A program made the translations under genes and the position numbers. From Pseudomonas turukhanskensis (lineage in GTDB: Bacteria > Pseudomonadota > Gammaproteobacteria > Pseudomonadales > Pseudomonadaceae), in the NCBI RefSeq assembly GCF_027922365.1, contig NZ_BSFN01000003.1:275478-339477 (forward strand): DNA of 64,000 nucleotides, written 5' to 3'. Shown one piece after another: positions 51,508 through 62,059 of the stretch. Numbering within the stretch: position 1 is the stretch's first letter; each line of letters begins with the position of its first letter. The notes beneath the pieces are model-generated. The model was given only the letters and a program-made list of their open reading frames with translations. It did no database searches and was not told where the DNA came from.

Positions 51508-52758
51508 ATGGCGCTCGCTGAGCTCGACGGCTTCGCCAATGGCGCTGTCGCCCTGGGGCTTGGTTTGCTGGTGGGCCTGGAGCGCGAGCGGCACAAAGGC
51601 CATGGTGCCGAGCGAGCCTGCGCCGGGCTGCGCACCTTTGCCATTACCGCGCTGCTGGGCTTTGTAAGTAATCAGATCGGTGTGGTGCTACTGGCAGCCG
51701 TGGCGGTGGCGCTGACTCTGCTGGTGACTGTGGCCTACCTTAAAAGCCAAAGCAGCGACCCGGGCATCACCAGCGAGATCGCGCTGCTGACCACGCTGCT
51801 GCTCGGCGCGTTGTGCACCTCCAATGCCGCATTGGCCGGTGCCTTGGCCGTGGTCATGACGGCGCTGCTGACCTACCGCCAACCGTTGCACCAGTTTGTG
51901 CGTCATCAACTGAGCGCGCTGGAAGTGCGCGATGGGCTGATTCTGTTGACCGCCGCCTTGGTGATTTTGCCCCTGGCCCCCGACCGCTACATAGGCCCTT
52001 ATGGGGCACTTAACCTGCGCAACCTCTGTGCCCTGACGGTGATGCTGATGGCCGTCGGCGCCATCGGCCATATCGCCGTGCGGGCCCTGGGCGTGCGTTA
52101 TGGCTATGCCGTCAGCGCGGTGGCTTCGGGGTTTGCTTCCAGTGCCGCCACTATCGCCAGCCTGGGCGCGGTGGCCAAGCGTACACCCGAACACGTGCGC
52201 TCGCTGGCGGCCGCCGCATTGCTCTCCAATCTGGCTACCTTTGTGCAGGTTGGCCTGATTCTGGGCGCGGTCGATACCGAGTTGTGTATAGACTTTTTGG
52301 CGCCGCTGGCGGCTGGCGCAATGGCCACCGGGTGCATTGCCGGATGGCTGGCCCGTGGTCGTGAAGCGGCCGACACCCGTGAGGGGGTTGCTGTTGGCGG
52401 TGCGTTCGAGACCAGCAAAGCGGTGATGCTCACTGTGCTGATGGGTGGGGTGATGCTGCTGGGCGCCGTCATGCAGCACCTGTTCGGTGAGCGGGGGCTG
52501 CTGGTGGCCATGCTGGTGGGTGGGTTTGCCGACGCCCATGCACCCACGGCTGCAGTGGCCTCTCTGGTGGATGCTGGGCAGTTGACGGCTCAAGCCATGG
52601 CCCTGCCAGTGCTGTTGGCCCTAAGCAGTAACACCCTGAGTAAATGCGCGCTGGCCTGGGGCGCAGGCGGGCGGAAATTCGCCGGCTATATCATTCCCGC
52701 GCAGCTATTGATTCTGCTGCTGATGGCGCTGGCTGCCTGGCTTCAGGGCACGCTGTAA
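51508..52758 (+). CDS. MgtC/SapB-DUF4010 membrane protein
   Basis: A 416-residue integral membrane protein with about 11-12 hydrophobic helices. The first 130 residues match the MgtC/SapB domain (ALGLGLLVGLERERHKG, GLRTFAITALLGF), and the rest matches DUF4010 (SAVASGFASSAATIASLG, VGGAFETSKAVMLTVL). Function is uncertain; MgtC relatives help growth at low Mg2+. It lies 32 bases after the acetyltransferase and may be read from the same promoter. It meets the ABC permease tail to tail. Confidence 0.85.
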   Translation: MALAELDGFANGAVALGLGLLVGLERERHKGHGAERACAGLRTFAITALLGFVSNQIGVVLLAAVAVALTLLVTVAYLKSQSSDPGITSEIALLTTLLLGALCTSNAALAGALAVVMTALLTYRQPLHQFVRHQLSALEVRDGLILLTAALVILPLAPDRYIGPYGALNLRNLCALTVMLMAVGAIGHIAVRALGVRYGYAVSAVASGFASSAATIASLGAVAKRTPEHVRSLAAAALLSNLATFVQVGLILGAVDTELCIDFLAPLAAGAMATGCIAGWLARGREAADTREGVAVGGAFETSKAVMLTVLMGGVMLLGAVMQHLFGERGLLVAMLVGGFADAHAPTAAVASLVDAGQLTAQAMALPVLLALSSNTLSKCALAWGAGGRKFAGYIIPAQLLILLLMALAAWLQGTL

Positions 52759-52762
52759 ATGC

Positions 52763-53887
52763 TCATGCCATGCGGGTGATTGCGCTGCGAAAGCGCAGCA
52801 ACGCGGCAGTAAAAAACAACCCGCCAATCACGGCAATGGCCAAAAAGTGCGGCCACACAATTGCCAGCCCGGCGCCGCGGTACAAAATGCCCTGGGCAAA
52901 GCTCACAAAGTGCGTGGTGGGCGCAGCAAGCATCAGGGTTTGCACCAGTTCCGGCATGCTTTCGCGCGGTGTGGCACCGCCGGACAGCAGTTGCAAAGGC
53001 AACAGAATCAGAATGCTCAATAGTCCCAGTTGCGGCATGGAGCGGGCCACGGTGCCCAGGTAAATACCCATCGAGGTAGTGGCAAACAAGTGCAGCGCCG
53101 TACCCAGTAGAAACAGCGGTATGGAGCCTATGACGGGCACCGCCAGCCAGCTGCGCACCACCACATACACGGCAAACCCCGTGGCGACCAACACCACCAG
53201 CGCCATCGACCAAACCTTGGCCAGCATGATTTCGAACGCCCGCAAGGGCATCACCAGCAAATGTTCGATAGTGCCGTGTTCGCGCTCGCGAATCAGTGCC
53301 GCGCCGGTGAGGATGATCGACACCATGGTGATGTAGTCGATCAACTGCATCACCGAGGTAAACCAGGCCTGGGTCAGGTTGGGGTTGAACTCCATGCGCA
53401 TGACCAGGCCTACCGGCGTCGGCGCAGCGCCGCGATAACGTTGGGCGAATTCCGCCACCTCGCTGGCCACGATGGTCTGGATATAGCCGGCGCCGGTGAA
53501 CGCCTGGCCGATCTGGGTGGCATCCACGTTCAGTTGCAGGGCAGGGCGCCGACCGGCGAGCACGTCGCGCTGAAAGTCCGGTGGAATATCCAGGGCGAAG
53601 GTATAGCGGCCGCTGTCCATGGCGGCGTCGATCTGCTGGCTGGAAATCTCTGCCGGCGGCAGAAAGTAGGGCGGCTGGAAGGCATGGCGCAGGCGTTCCG
53701 AAAGGGGCGACTGGTCCTCGTCGACAATCGCCAGCGGCGCATGGTGCAACGCCTCGGGAATGCCAGAGGCGGCGGTGTAGATGCCAAAGGAAAAAGCCCA
53801 GACGATCAGTATCAGCATCGCCCGATCGCGGTACAGGCTGCGAAACTCTTTGATGCCCAAGCGCAGAATATTCAACAGGCTGGTCAT
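52763..53887 (-). CDS. ABC-2 type permease (YhhJ-like)
   Basis: A 374-residue membrane subunit with a first helix near residue 25 (AMLILIVWAFSFGIYTAA), a large periplasmic loop (about 45-165) and five C-terminal helices, as in YhhJ/YbhS proteins. The conserved EREHGTIEHLLVMPL lies near residue 215. The start at 53887 was chosen because it lies two bases after the RbbA stop. It probably forms an export complex with RbbA and the HlyD protein. Confidence 0.88.
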   Translation of the reverse strand: MTSLLNILRLGIKEFRSLYRDRAMLILIVWAFSFGIYTAASGIPEALHHAPLAIVDEDQSPLSERLRHAFQPPYFLPPAEISSQQIDAAMDSGRYTFALDIPPDFQRDVLAGRRPALQLNVDATQIGQAFTGAGYIQTIVASEVAEFAQRYRGAAPTPVGLVMRMEFNPNLTQAWFTSVMQLIDYITMVSIILTGAALIREREHGTIEHLLVMPLRAFEIMLAKVWSMALVVLVATGFAVYVVVRSWLAVPVIGSIPLFLLGTALHLFATTSMGIYLGTVARSMPQLGLLSILILLPLQLLSGGATPRESMPELVQTLMLAAPTTHFVSFAQGILYRGAGLAIVWPHFLAIAVIGGLFFTAALLRFRSAITRMA

Positions 53888-53889
53888 GG

Positions 53890-56616
53890 CTAGCGCTCCT
53901 GCTTGCGTAGACACACCACGCTCAAGCCAATCAGCACGGGCACCGTGATCAGCAGTTGGAGCAAGTAGGGGGCCAGCGCGGGCAGGTCCAGGGCTTTGGA
54001 AAACACACCCCGGCTGATGGTTAAAAACTGCGCCGTGGGATACACCTTGCCCACCCAGGCGCCAAAGCCCTCTAGCGACGACACCGGGTTAATCAAGCCG
54101 GAAAACTGAATGGCCGGCAGCAGGGTGCCGATGGCGGTGCCGAAAACCGCGGCAATCTGGCTGGTCATAAAGGTCGACAGCCACAACCCCAGCCCCGTGG
54201 ACGTGCCGATGTACACCAACGCCCCCAGGCTTAACACCAGCAGGCTGCCCTTCATCGGCACGCCAAACACCCAGACGGCCAACGCACACATCAGCAGAAA
54301 ATTGAGCATGCCCATGGCCACATAGGGCAGCTGTTTACCCAGCAGAAACTCCAGGCGCGTAACCGGGGTGACATACAGGTTGATGATCGAACCCATCTCT
54401 TTTTCGCGCACCACCCCCAGGGCGGTGAGCATGGCCGGAATCATCATCAGCAACAGCGGGATAATCGCCGGCACCATGGCCTGCAGGCTCTGTACATCGG
54501 GGTTGTAGCGGTAGCGCACCTCTACGCCCGCCAGGCCGCCACTGTTGTGGGTGAGCTCAGCCAGGTAGCTTGCGTGAATGCCATTGACATAGCCTTCGAT
54601 GGTGCCGGCGCGCATCGGCATGGCGCCGTCTACCCAGGCCGCTACTGTGGGTTGCGCGCCACGCTTAAGGTCGCGGCCAAAGTTCGGCGGTATCTCCAGC
54701 GCCAGGGCAATGGCACCGCTTTGCAGGCGCGCTTGCAGGTCGGCGTAGTCGCGCAGTGGCGCCTGTTCGATGAAGTACCGCGAACCGGCAAAGCTGCGCA
54801 AATAGGCCTGGCTGGTGGTGGTCTGGTCGCGGTCTAGGGCCGCGAACGACAGGTCTTCCACGTCCAGGCTGATGCCGTAGCCCATGATAAACATCAGCAG
54901 CACCGTACCCAGCGCCGCCAAGGTCAGGCGGATGGGGTCGCGGCGAATTTCCATGGTTTCGCGCCGGGCGTAACTGTATAGGCGGCGTGCGCTAAAGCGC
55001 TGCTGGCGCGCCGGGGCGTTGGCGGGCACCTCGAGCGGTGCCGGTTCAGCAACCGGCGGCACCACGGCGGCGGCGCCGGCGGCTTCTTCGAGATACTCCA
55101 CAAAGGTCTGTTCCAGGGTGTCCAGACCGCGCTCCAGGGTTAATTGAGTGGGCGCGCCACTGACCAGCACTTTTCCAGCGTGCATAAACGAAATGCGGTC
55201 GCAGCGCTGGGCCTCATTCATAAAGTGGGTGGAAATAAAGATGGTCACGCCGTCGTTGCGCGACAGGTCAAGCAAGTGCTGCCAGAAAGCATCGCGGGCT
55301 ATCGGGTCTACCCCGGAGGTGGGTTCGTCGAGAATCAGCACCTCGGGTTTGTGGATCAGCGCCACTGCCAACGACAGGCGTTGGCGAATGCCCAGCGGCA
55401 GGCGGTCGGGCAGGGTGTCGAGCTCCTCATCAAGCCCAAAACGCTGCGCTGCATCGGCCACCCGTGCGGGAATTTCGCCCCGCGGCACATGGAACAGTTG
55501 GGCATGCAGCACCAGGTTCTGCCGCACGGTAAGTTCGCTGTACAGCGAAAAACCCTGGGACATATAGCCCACCCGCCGGCGAATGTTCAGATCGTTTGGG
55601 TCAACCGCTTTGCCAAACAGCCAGGCTTGCCCGGAGGTGGCCGGCAGCAGGCCAGTGAGCATTTTCATGGTGGTGGATTTGCCGCAACCATTGGAGCCGA
55701 GAAAACCGAAAATTTCCCCCTGCTCAATGCGAAAGCTGGCGCTGTCCACCGCCGTGAACGCACCAAACCGGCAGGTCAGTTCGCGCGCTTCAATGGCAAT
55801 GACTGGCTCGCCGTTGGGGCAGGGACGCGGTGTGATTTGCAGCGGCTGATGACCACGGCGGCGGCTTGGCGGCAGCAGTGCGACAAAGGCGGCCTCCAGG
55901 GTTTTACACTGGGTTTTTTGGCGAATGCTTGAGGGCGTGCCGCTGGCCAATACCTTGCCGGCGTCCATCATCAGCAGATGATCGAAGCGTTCGGCTTCCT
56001 CCATATAGGCGGTGGCCACCAGCACGCTCATGCCAGGGCGGCGGGCGCGCAGGTCCGCGATCAGGCTCCAGAACTGGTTGCGCGCCAGCGGGTCGACGCC
56101 GGTGGTGGGCTCATCGAGGATCAGCAAATCGGGGTCATGTATCAGGGCACAGCACAGGCCCAGCTTCTGCTTCATGCCGCCGGACAATTTGCCCGCTGGC
56201 CGTTCGGCAAACGCGGTGAGCCCGGTGCTTGCCAGCAGAGCGGCAATACGCCGGTGGCGCTCAGCCTTGCCCTGGCCGAACAGGCGGGCAAAGAAGTCCA
56301 GGTTTTCGAACACCGATAGCGTGGGGTACAGGTTTTTACCCAGGCCTTGGGGCATGTAGGCAATACGCGGGCACACGGCAGTGCGGTGAGCGGGGTCGCT
56401 TATATCGCCGCCGAGCACGATGACCTGCCCTTGCTGAACCACCCGCGCGCCAGCAACCAAGGCCAATAGGCTGGACTTGCCAACTCCGTCCGGGCCGATA
56501 AGGCCGACAATGCCGGTGGCGGGAATATCCAGGGTGATGCCGTCCAGCGCGGTGGTTTTGCCATAGCGCAGCCCTACATCGTGTAAACGCGCCGCCCAGC
56601 TGCGCTCAGCCGTCAC
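53890..56616 (-). CDS. rbbA: RbbA-type ABC transporter: two ATPase domains fused to a permease
   Basis: A 908-residue fusion of two ABC ATPases and an ABC-2 membrane domain. The first ATPase has Walker [10 protein letters not shown], signature LSGGMKQKL and Walker [11 protein letters not shown]. The second has [18 protein letters not shown] and [10 protein letters not shown]. The C-terminal 380 residues hold six helices with a large periplasmic loop. RbbA of E. coli is a ribosome-associated ATPase that releases deacylated tRNA, but this operon setting (HlyD plus permease) also fits an exporter. The GTG at 56616 was chosen because it gives a GTGA overlap with the HlyD gene and matches family length; an ATG at 56649 adds 11 poorly conserved residues. 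Confidence 0.9.
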   Translation of the reverse strand: MTAERSWAARLHDVGLRYGKTTALDGITLDIPATGIVGLIGPDGVGKSSLLALVAGARVVQQGQVIVLGGDISDPAHRTAVCPRIAYMPQGLGKNLYPTLSVFENLDFFARLFGQGKAERHRRIAALLASTGLTAFAERPAGKLSGGMKQKLGLCCALIHDPDLLILDEPTTGVDPLARNQFWSLIADLRARRPGMSVLVATAYMEEAERFDHLLMMDAGKVLASGTPSSIRQKTQCKTLEAAFVALLPPSRRRGHQPLQITPRPCPNGEPVIAIEARELTCRFGAFTAVDSASFRIEQGEIFGFLGSNGCGKSTTMKMLTGLLPATSGQAWLFGKAVDPNDLNIRRRVGYMSQGFSLYSELTVRQNLVLHAQLFHVPRGEIPARVADAAQRFGLDEELDTLPDRLPLGIRQRLSLAVALIHKPEVLILDEPTSGVDPIARDAFWQHLLDLSRNDGVTIFISTHFMNEAQRCDRISFMHAGKVLVSGAPTQLTLERGLDTLEQTFVEYLEEAAGAAAVVPPVAEPAPLEVPANAPARQQRFSARRLYSYARRETMEIRRDPIRLTLAALGTVLLMFIMGYGISLDVEDLSFAALDRDQTTTSQAYLRSFAGSRYFIEQAPLRDYADLQARLQSGAIALALEIPPNFGRDLKRGAQPTVAAWVDGAMPMRAGTIEGYVNGIHASYLAELTHNSGGLAGVEVRYRYNPDVQSLQAMVPAIIPLLLMMIPAMLTALGVVREKEMGSIINLYVTPVTRLEFLLGKQLPYVAMGMLNFLLMCALAVWVFGVPMKGSLLVLSLGALVYIGTSTGLGLWLSTFMTSQIAAVFGTAIGTLLPAIQFSGLINPVSSLEGFGAWVGKVYPTAQFLTISRGVFSKALDLPALAPYLLQLLITVPVLIGLSVVCLRKQER

Positions 56617-57686
56617 TGCGGCACCTTCACTTCCAGCGCCGCCGGCCATGGGGCTTGCGGGTCAAGGCGGACATGGGCGACGCCCGGCACGCCGGTTTTC
56701 ACTTGGCTGAGGTGTTTGCGCAGCAATGCAGGGTCTATGCGTGCCTTGATGCGGAACATCAACTTTTCCCGCTCACTGGCGGTTTCCACGGTTTTGGGCG
56801 TGAACTGCGCCACGCTGGCGACATAGCTGGCGGTGGCGGGAATCACGTACTGCGGCGCGGCATCAATGATCACCCGCACTTCGCTGCCCAGCGCAACGCG
56901 CCCGGCCTGGTCGGTGGGCAGAAAAAACGTCAGGTACACATCGCCAAGGTCCACCAGGTTCAGCACTTTTCCGCCAGCACCAATCACTTCGCCCACTTCA
57001 GCGATGCGGTATTGCACACGGCCATCGCGCGGTGCTTTGAGTTCGGTGTCGGCAAGGTCGGCTTGCAGGCGCTGTTCGGTGGCGTTGGCGGCGTCAATGG
57101 TCGCCTGCGCCTCCACCACCTGAGACTTGGCTGCCTCAATTCCGGCCTGGGCAGTAACCACCTGAGAATTGGCGGCAGCCAGGGCGGCCTGGCCGCTTTC
57201 CAGCACGGCGCGGTCGTCGTCCAGTTGCTGTTTGGCCATGGCATTTCGGCTCACCAGAATTTCGGTGCGGGCAAAGCGCTTTTGCGCAGCGGTGAGTTCC
57301 GCGTGCCGTTGGGCGACAACGGCCTGGGCGGTGATTTTTTCGCTGTCGCGTTGTGCCACCAAGGCCGCCGCGGTGAGCTTGGCCGTGCGCGCCCGTTGCG
57401 ACTGGGCCTGTGCCTGGAGAATTTCGGCCTGCAGCGCCTGTGTATCCATGCGCGCAAGCACTTGGCCGGCGCTGACCTGATCGCCTTCGGCCACCAGAAT
57501 CTCGGCGATGCGCCCAGCCAGCTTGCTGGCCACGTCTACCTCGGTCGCTTCAATGCGGCCATTACCACTGGCAAAGCCGGGGTCGGGCGCGGCGGGTTTG
57601 AGTACCAGCCATGCCACTGCTAGCGCTGCGGCAGCGATGCCTGCTACGGCCGTGCGTTTTAACCACTTGCGGGTGAGTTCGTTCAT
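56613..57686 (-). CDS. HlyD-family periplasmic adaptor (YhiI-like)
   Basis: A 357-residue membrane-fusion protein: N-terminal anchor ([16 protein letters not shown]), a biotinyl-lipoyl segment near residue 50 ([19 protein letters not shown]), a long alpha-helical hairpin (80-210) and a beta-barrel domain. It should link the inner-membrane ABC complex to an outer-membrane channel. GAGG precedes the ATG. It is first in the three-gene operon. Its promoter lies opposite the PAS-GGDEF promoter. Confidence 0.9.
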   Translation of the reverse strand: MNELTRKWLKRTAVAGIAAAALAVAWLVLKPAAPDPGFASGNGRIEATEVDVASKLAGRIAEILVAEGDQVSAGQVLARMDTQALQAEILQAQAQSQRARTAKLTAAALVAQRDSEKITAQAVVAQRHAELTAAQKRFARTEILVSRNAMAKQQLDDDRAVLESGQAALAAANSQVVTAQAGIEAAKSQVVEAQATIDAANATEQRLQADLADTELKAPRDGRVQYRIAEVGEVIGAGGKVLNLVDLGDVYLTFFLPTDQAGRVALGSEVRVIIDAAPQYVIPATASYVASVAQFTPKTVETASEREKLMFRIKARIDPALLRKHLSQVKTGVPGVAHVRLDPQAPWPAALEVKVPQ

Positions 57687-57834
57687 CCATGCCTCGTTTC
57701 TGCGTCTAAGCGCGCGCGGGTTGGATGATTGAATGGAACAAGCGGTGCTTTCTTGATCTGCGTTAAGAAATGTCTGTTTGGCAGTCGGAGAATAATACGA
57801 GGTGGTCTTTTTTCGCAGACCGCTCAGGCTGCTA

Positions 57835-57851
57835 CCTCAGGCTTGCTTAAG
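57835..57851 (+). promoter_or_regulatory. Direct-repeat box CCTCAG-N5-CTTAAG
   Basis: Same 11-base-period repeat as at 32673 and 39086, with one mismatch in the first half. It lies 54 bases before the PAS-GGDEF start and could also affect the divergent HlyD operon. Confidence 0.45.
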
Positions 57852-57905
57852 GTTGGTGCTGAACACTCTGGCGTGGCCATTGACGACGTAGGTGACTGAA
57901 CCGTG

Positions 57906-58766
57906 ATGAGTGAGCATGAGCAGTTGTTGGTTCGCGCAGTGGAGGGCGCGGGAAATGCGGTACTTATCACCGACCGGGAAGGGACAACGGTATGGGCGAA
58001 CGCGGCAATGTGCCGGCAAAGTGGTTATAGCCTGGATGAGCTGATCGGCCATACGCCACGCAAACTGAGTTCCGGGCAACAGAGCCCGCAGGTGTACCGG
58101 CAAATGTGGCAAACCATTCTGGCTGGTAAGGCTTGGCAAGGCGTTTTGGTGGAGCGCAATAAAGCTGGCGAGCTCTACACGGTGCAGCAAGTGATCTCGC
58201 CGTTGCTGAGCGCCGAGGGTGCAATCACTCATTTTCTGGCCATTCAGCACAGCAATTGCAGCCTGGGTGGCGAGCGAGAGGAAATGCACCGCCTGGCGTT
58301 CAACGATGCCTTGACCCAACTGCCCAACCGCGCGCTGTTGCTGGACCTGTTGCGCCAGGAAATCGCCGACGCGCGCAACGCCAACCAGGTATTCACCTTG
58401 TTGTTTCTCGACCTGGACCGCTTCAAACAGGTCAACGACCGCTTTGGCCATCTGGTCGGTGACAAGCTGTTAATGGCGGTAGCACAGCGGGTGCTGAGCA
58501 CGATTCGCCGAACCGACGTGCTCGGTCGCCTGGGCGGCGATGAGTTTATTGCCTTGTTGCCGCAGATGGCCGGTAAGCGGGTAAACCGCCTTACTGAAAA
58601 GATTACCAGCGCCATTTGCCAGCCGTTCGAGATTGACGGCCACACTCTGGAGGTTGGCATAAGCATAGGTGTCAGCCAGTTTCCCGAAGACGGTTGCAGC
58701 GTGGAGGCGTTGGTGGATGCGGCGGATAAGGCGATGTATGAGGTCAAGCAGCGCAAGCGCACTTGA
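57906..58766 (+). CDS. PAS-GGDEF diguanylate cyclase
   Basis: A 286-residue soluble diguanylate cyclase. A PAS domain (about 5-120; AGNAVLITDREGTTVWANAA) is followed by a GGDEF domain with RLGGDEF intact near residue 205 and an RRTD inhibitory site five residues before it. It makes c-di-GMP from GTP and is probably feedback-inhibited. ATG 57906 directly follows an alternative GTG at 57903. It is followed by a chemoreceptor with its own regulatory box. Confidence 0.9.
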   Translation: MSEHEQLLVRAVEGAGNAVLITDREGTTVWANAAMCRQSGYSLDELIGHTPRKLSSGQQSPQVYRQMWQTILAGKAWQGVLVERNKAGELYTVQQVISPLLSAEGAITHFLAIQHSNCSLGGEREEMHRLAFNDALTQLPNRALLLDLLRQEIADARNANQVFTLLFLDLDRFKQVNDRFGHLVGDKLLMAVAQRVLSTIRRTDVLGRLGGDEFIALLPQMAGKRVNRLTEKITSAICQPFEIDGHTLEVGISIGVSQFPEDGCSVEALVDAADKAMYEVKQRKRT

Positions 58767-58793
58767 GTTCGCTTGATGCCATTGGGCCAGTAT

Positions 58794-58810
58794 CTTAAGT
58801 TTTGCTTAAG
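58794..58810 (+). promoter_or_regulatory. Direct-repeat box CTTAAG-N5-CTTAAG
   Basis: A perfect direct repeat with an 11-base period, 88 bases before the chemoreceptor ATG. It is the clearest of the four copies and equals the PmrA-box form. Confidence 0.65.
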
Positions 58811-58898
58811 AAATGCCAGGGAAAGTGACCACGATCAAGGGCTCTTCATTACCTGTGGGCATGAGCCCACCTGCGTTGCGACAAGAAGGAAAGTAGCT

Positions 58899-60521
58899 AT
58901 GTTGCGAAAACTGAATATCGCCCCCCGCGCAGGCTTGGGTTTTGGCCTGCTGGCGCTGTTGGTCTTTCTGCTGGGCGGCTTTGGCGTGCTGAAAATGTCT
59001 GAACTGCGTGATGACTCGCTGGAAGTCTCGGAAAACTGGTTGCCGAGCATTCTGGCGTTGGACCGGATGGCGCAAAGCACCTTGCGCTTACGTACGGTTA
59101 CCTTGCGCTTGGTGCTTAACCAAAGCGATCAGGACCAGCAGAACAACACCGCGCGCTCTGAAAAGCTGAAAGCCGACCTGGCCAAGTATCAAAACGACTA
59201 CCAGGCGTTGATTTCCAGTGAACAGGAGCGTGCCGCTTACGAGCGGTTTGCCAGCGCCTTGCAAAGCTATCTGGTCGAGCAGCACAAGTTGGCGGAGTTC
59301 GCGCGGCAGAAGAAATTCGACGAGGCGGCGAACGTGTCCAACGGTCCTCTGGTGCAATACGCCGACGCCCTGGCCAAAGAGCTGGACGCCCTGACCGCAC
59401 TAAACACCGAGGGCGCCCGTGCGGCCAACGAGCATTCGGCCAAGGTTTATACCAGCGCCATGATCAGCATGGTGGTGACCATGGTGTTGGCCGGGGTGGT
59501 TACGGTAATCCTCGCCCTGCTACTGACCCGCAGCATCGTGCTGCCGCTGTTGCGCGCTGTGGGCGTAGCGCAGGTGGTGGCCTCGGGTGACCTGACCCAG
59601 CACATCGAGGTGGACGGCACCGACGAGCCGGCGCGCTTGATGGACGCCTTGAAAACCATGCAGCAGAGCCTGCGCAGCACCATTCAAGGCATTGCTGACT
59701 CCTCCAACCAGTTAGCCAGCGCCTCGGAAGAACTCACGGCGGTCACTGAAGACTCTACCCGTGGCCTGCACCAACAAAGTGGCGAAATCGAACAGGCTGC
59801 TACCGCCGTAAACGAGATGACTGCGGCGGTGGAGGAGGTTGCCCGCAACGCGGTTATCACCTCCGAGGCGTCGCGCGATACAGACCGCACCACCCAGCGT
59901 GGGCGCGAGCAAGTGCTGCAAACCGTCAATTCCATCTCCAGCCTGGCCGATGATGTAACCAGCTCCGGCAGCCAGGTGGAGGCCCTGGCCAACCAGGTGC
60001 GCGACATCAGCAAAGTGCTCGATGTCATTCGCTCCATTGCCGAGCAGACCAACCTGCTGGCCCTTAACGCCGCCATCGAAGCGGCCCGCGCCGGTGAAGC
60101 CGGGCGGGGCTTTGCCGTGGTAGCCGATGAAGTGCGCGCCCTGGCCCATCGCACCCAGCAATCCACCCAGGAAATCGAACAGATGGTGGGCGGCATTCGT
60201 CAGGGCACCGACCAGGCCGTCAGCGCCATGCAGAGCAGTACCGAACGGGCACGCTCGACCCTGGACGTCGCCCGTGCGGCCGGCTCGGCGTTGGATGAAA
60301 TTGCCCAGGCCATTTCCACCATCAACGAGCGCAACCTGGTGATTGCCAGCGCCTCGGAAGAACAGGCACAAGTGGCGAGGGAGGTGGACCGTAACCTGAC
60401 CAACATCCGCGACCTCTCCCTGCAATCCTCCGCCGGCGCGAACCAGACGGCGGCCGCTAGCCAGGAACTGTCGCGTCTGGCAGTGGGCCTTAACGGGATG
60501 GTGGCGCGGTTCAAGGTTTGA
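58899..60521 (+). CDS. Methyl-accepting chemotaxis protein, helix-bundle sensor
   Basis: A 540-residue chemoreceptor with a membrane helix near 10-30, a periplasmic four-helix-bundle sensor (30-190), a second membrane helix (190-212), HAMP and the cytoplasmic signalling domain. The hairpin tip [20 protein letters not shown] and methylation helices are intact. The ligand cannot be told from sequence. GAAGGAAAG precedes ATG 58899. This paralogue serves as the reference for the remnant at 21.3-22.3 kb, which preserves only the signalling half. Confidence 0.93.
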   Translation: MLRKLNIAPRAGLGFGLLALLVFLLGGFGVLKMSELRDDSLEVSENWLPSILALDRMAQSTLRLRTVTLRLVLNQSDQDQQNNTARSEKLKADLAKYQNDYQALISSEQERAAYERFASALQSYLVEQHKLAEFARQKKFDEAANVSNGPLVQYADALAKELDALTALNTEGARAANEHSAKVYTSAMISMVVTMVLAGVVTVILALLLTRSIVLPLLRAVGVAQVVASGDLTQHIEVDGTDEPARLMDALKTMQQSLRSTIQGIADSSNQLASASEELTAVTEDSTRGLHQQSGEIEQAATAVNEMTAAVEEVARNAVITSEASRDTDRTTQRGREQVLQTVNSISSLADDVTSSGSQVEALANQVRDISKVLDVIRSIAEQTNLLALNAAIEAARAGEAGRGFAVVADEVRALAHRTQQSTQEIEQMVGGIRQGTDQAVSAMQSSTERARSTLDVARAAGSALDEIAQAISTINERNLVIASASEEQAQVAREVDRNLTNIRDLSLQSSAGANQTAAASQELSRLAVGLNGMVARFKV

Positions 60522-60637
60522 ATGCAGCGGGCGCAAGCAGACGGCAAAGGCTTTTCAGCTGCCTGCGATTTTAAGGCACGTTCTAGCAGATGGTTGGCGC
60601 CAGCGAAGGCCCGCTTTAGCCAGAAGCGGTCATAGGG

Positions 60638-60772
60638 TGTCTAGAAAAGCCGGGGCGATTCAGTTTCGTAGACACCTCCAAGCCTTAAACTAAGGCCCAT
60701 TAGGAAGTGCCATGAGCAACCAGCGTTATCCCGAAGAATTCTAAATCGAAGCGGTCAAGCAATTAGCCGAAA
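60638..60772 (+). mobile_element. IS3-family insertion sequence remnant (left end and start of orfA)
   Basis: The sequence starts with TGTCTAGAAAAGCCGGGGCG, typical of IS3-family ends. GGTGTCTA and TAGACACC form an inverted pair at 60636-60643 and 60669-60676. ATG 60712 begins the transposase orfA reading MSNQRYPEEF, then stop, then IEAVKQ, where related transposases have F-K-I-E-A-V; AAA has become TAA. Similarity ends after about 20 codons. The rest of the element is gone. Confidence 0.7.
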
Positions 60773-60833
60773 TCAGCCGGTCAGACAAGACGGACCGGGC
60801 TGATACCTATCAAGTTTTCGCGAGTAAAATAAT

Positions 60834-61604
60834 TCACCACACAATGGGTTTGTCGTCCCAGGCCCAGAAGGTCCCGCTGTCGGACGGTCCATGTGCGCCT
60901 ACCAACTCAATAATGCGATCGGCTGAGAACGCCGGTTCGAACAGTTGGCCATCAGGCACGTTCGCCTGGAATGGCTGAGACAGCTCCGTGTCAGTCGTGC
61001 CTGGGTGTATTGCCAGGACAGTAGAAGCAGGGTTGAGGCGTTTTAATTCGATACTGGCCGTGTGTAGCAACTGGTTGAGCGCCGCTTTGCTGGCTCTGTA
61101 GCTGTACCAGCCACCCAATCGGTTATCGCCAATAGAGCCAACTCTCGCGGAGAGCGCCGCGAAGGTAGACGGTTGTTTGCGCAATAACGGCAGTAGGTGC
61201 TTAAGCAGCAGGATTGGAGCAAACGTATTGGTCGCAAAGCTCGCTTGCATGCTCGCAAGGGTCAGTTGTGCCAGACCCTTTTCTGCTTTTGCGCCGTCCT
61301 GATGAAGAATGCCTAGCGTACTGATGACGAGGTGCAGATGGTCGCATTCCCCAAGCGCATCGCTCACGAGTGCTTCGAGCGATTGCTCATTGCACGCGTC
61401 GCAGTCGACTCGTTTCAGGCGGTCGCCATATTGATCTGCAAGCCTTGCCAGTTCAGTGGCGGTGCTGGCTTTTCGCGCTACTGCCCACACCTGAGTGACA
61501 TCATCGCGAGCGAGCAAAGCCGCGCACAGTGCCAGGCCGATGCCTCTGCTGGCTCCGCATATCAGCACGTGAGCTTCGCTGTTCAGTTCGAATATCAAAC
61601 TCAT
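60834..61604 (-). CDS. SDR-family oxidoreductase (C-factor-like)
   Basis: A 256-residue short-chain dehydrogenase with the cofactor loop LICGASRGIGLALCAAL near residue 15, a Ser near residue 150 (ARVGSIGDNRLGG) and the catalytic YSYRASKAALNQ (Tyr/Lys). The CsgA/C-factor-like group is poorly characterised. AAGGTG lies upstream of the ATG. It sits alone between an IS remnant and a truncated efflux gene, in a rearranged zone. Confidence 0.87.
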   Translation of the reverse strand: MSLIFELNSEAHVLICGASRGIGLALCAALLARDDVTQVWAVARKASTATELARLADQYGDRLKRVDCDACNEQSLEALVSDALGECDHLHLVISTLGILHQDGAKAEKGLAQLTLASMQASFATNTFAPILLLKHLLPLLRKQPSTFAALSARVGSIGDNRLGGWYSYRASKAALNQLLHTASIELKRLNPASTVLAIHPGTTDTELSQPFQANVPDGQLFEPAFSADRIIELVGAHGPSDSGTFWAWDDKPIVW

Positions 61605-62059
61605 AAGGCACCTTGAGTAGCATGACTGAAGTAGGGTTTATGACTTTGGAGCAAGGCATCACCTTCAGGTGGGCCGTTGATGATAATGGACCATACACAA
61701 AGAGGCCTTAAGCTGAGCGGCCACCTTGGCTTTCTTGGGAATGCTCGCTCTCTGAATGTCGGGTGATGTCCGAGGACCTTGCTTTGACTGCTATTGGCCG
61801 ATTGGGAGCGTTTAGCACAGGCCGGTCTTGGCCAAAAAGCGGACCGCCAGAGAGTGTTTTAACCGTGCGGTTTCTTCAACCCTTTCAGGCGTGCAGCTGC
61901 CCGTTGCACAGCGGCCATTTTTTCCGGCCGCTTCATTCGTCCACTTTCTGATGTCATCTTTGCTACGTCCGCAGCTCACGCACAGATCGCCGATTAACTG
62001 ACAAAGCGAGATGCAGGGTTCTCGATTTCTTTGGCCATCGTCAGTGCTACTTGCTGAAA
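61605..62059. other. Gene-poor intergenic stretch
   Basis: 455 bases without a credible gene. GCGGCC-N9-GGCCGC (61910-61930) is a perfect six-base-pair hairpin with a T-rich loop. A 62-codon open frame at 61763 has no ribosome site or protein character. The mixed composition and the damaged genes on either side suggest that this is a scar of earlier rearrangement. Confidence 0.5.

Noticed and set aside
57752..57767. CTTGAT-CTGC-GTTAAG before the HlyD operon as a fifth regulator box or an Anr box
   Set aside because: The spacing is one base short for the direct repeat and it matches the Anr consensus at only eight of ten positions.
61763..61951. 62-codon open frame
   Set aside because: No ribosome site, unusual composition, and no recognisable protein segment.
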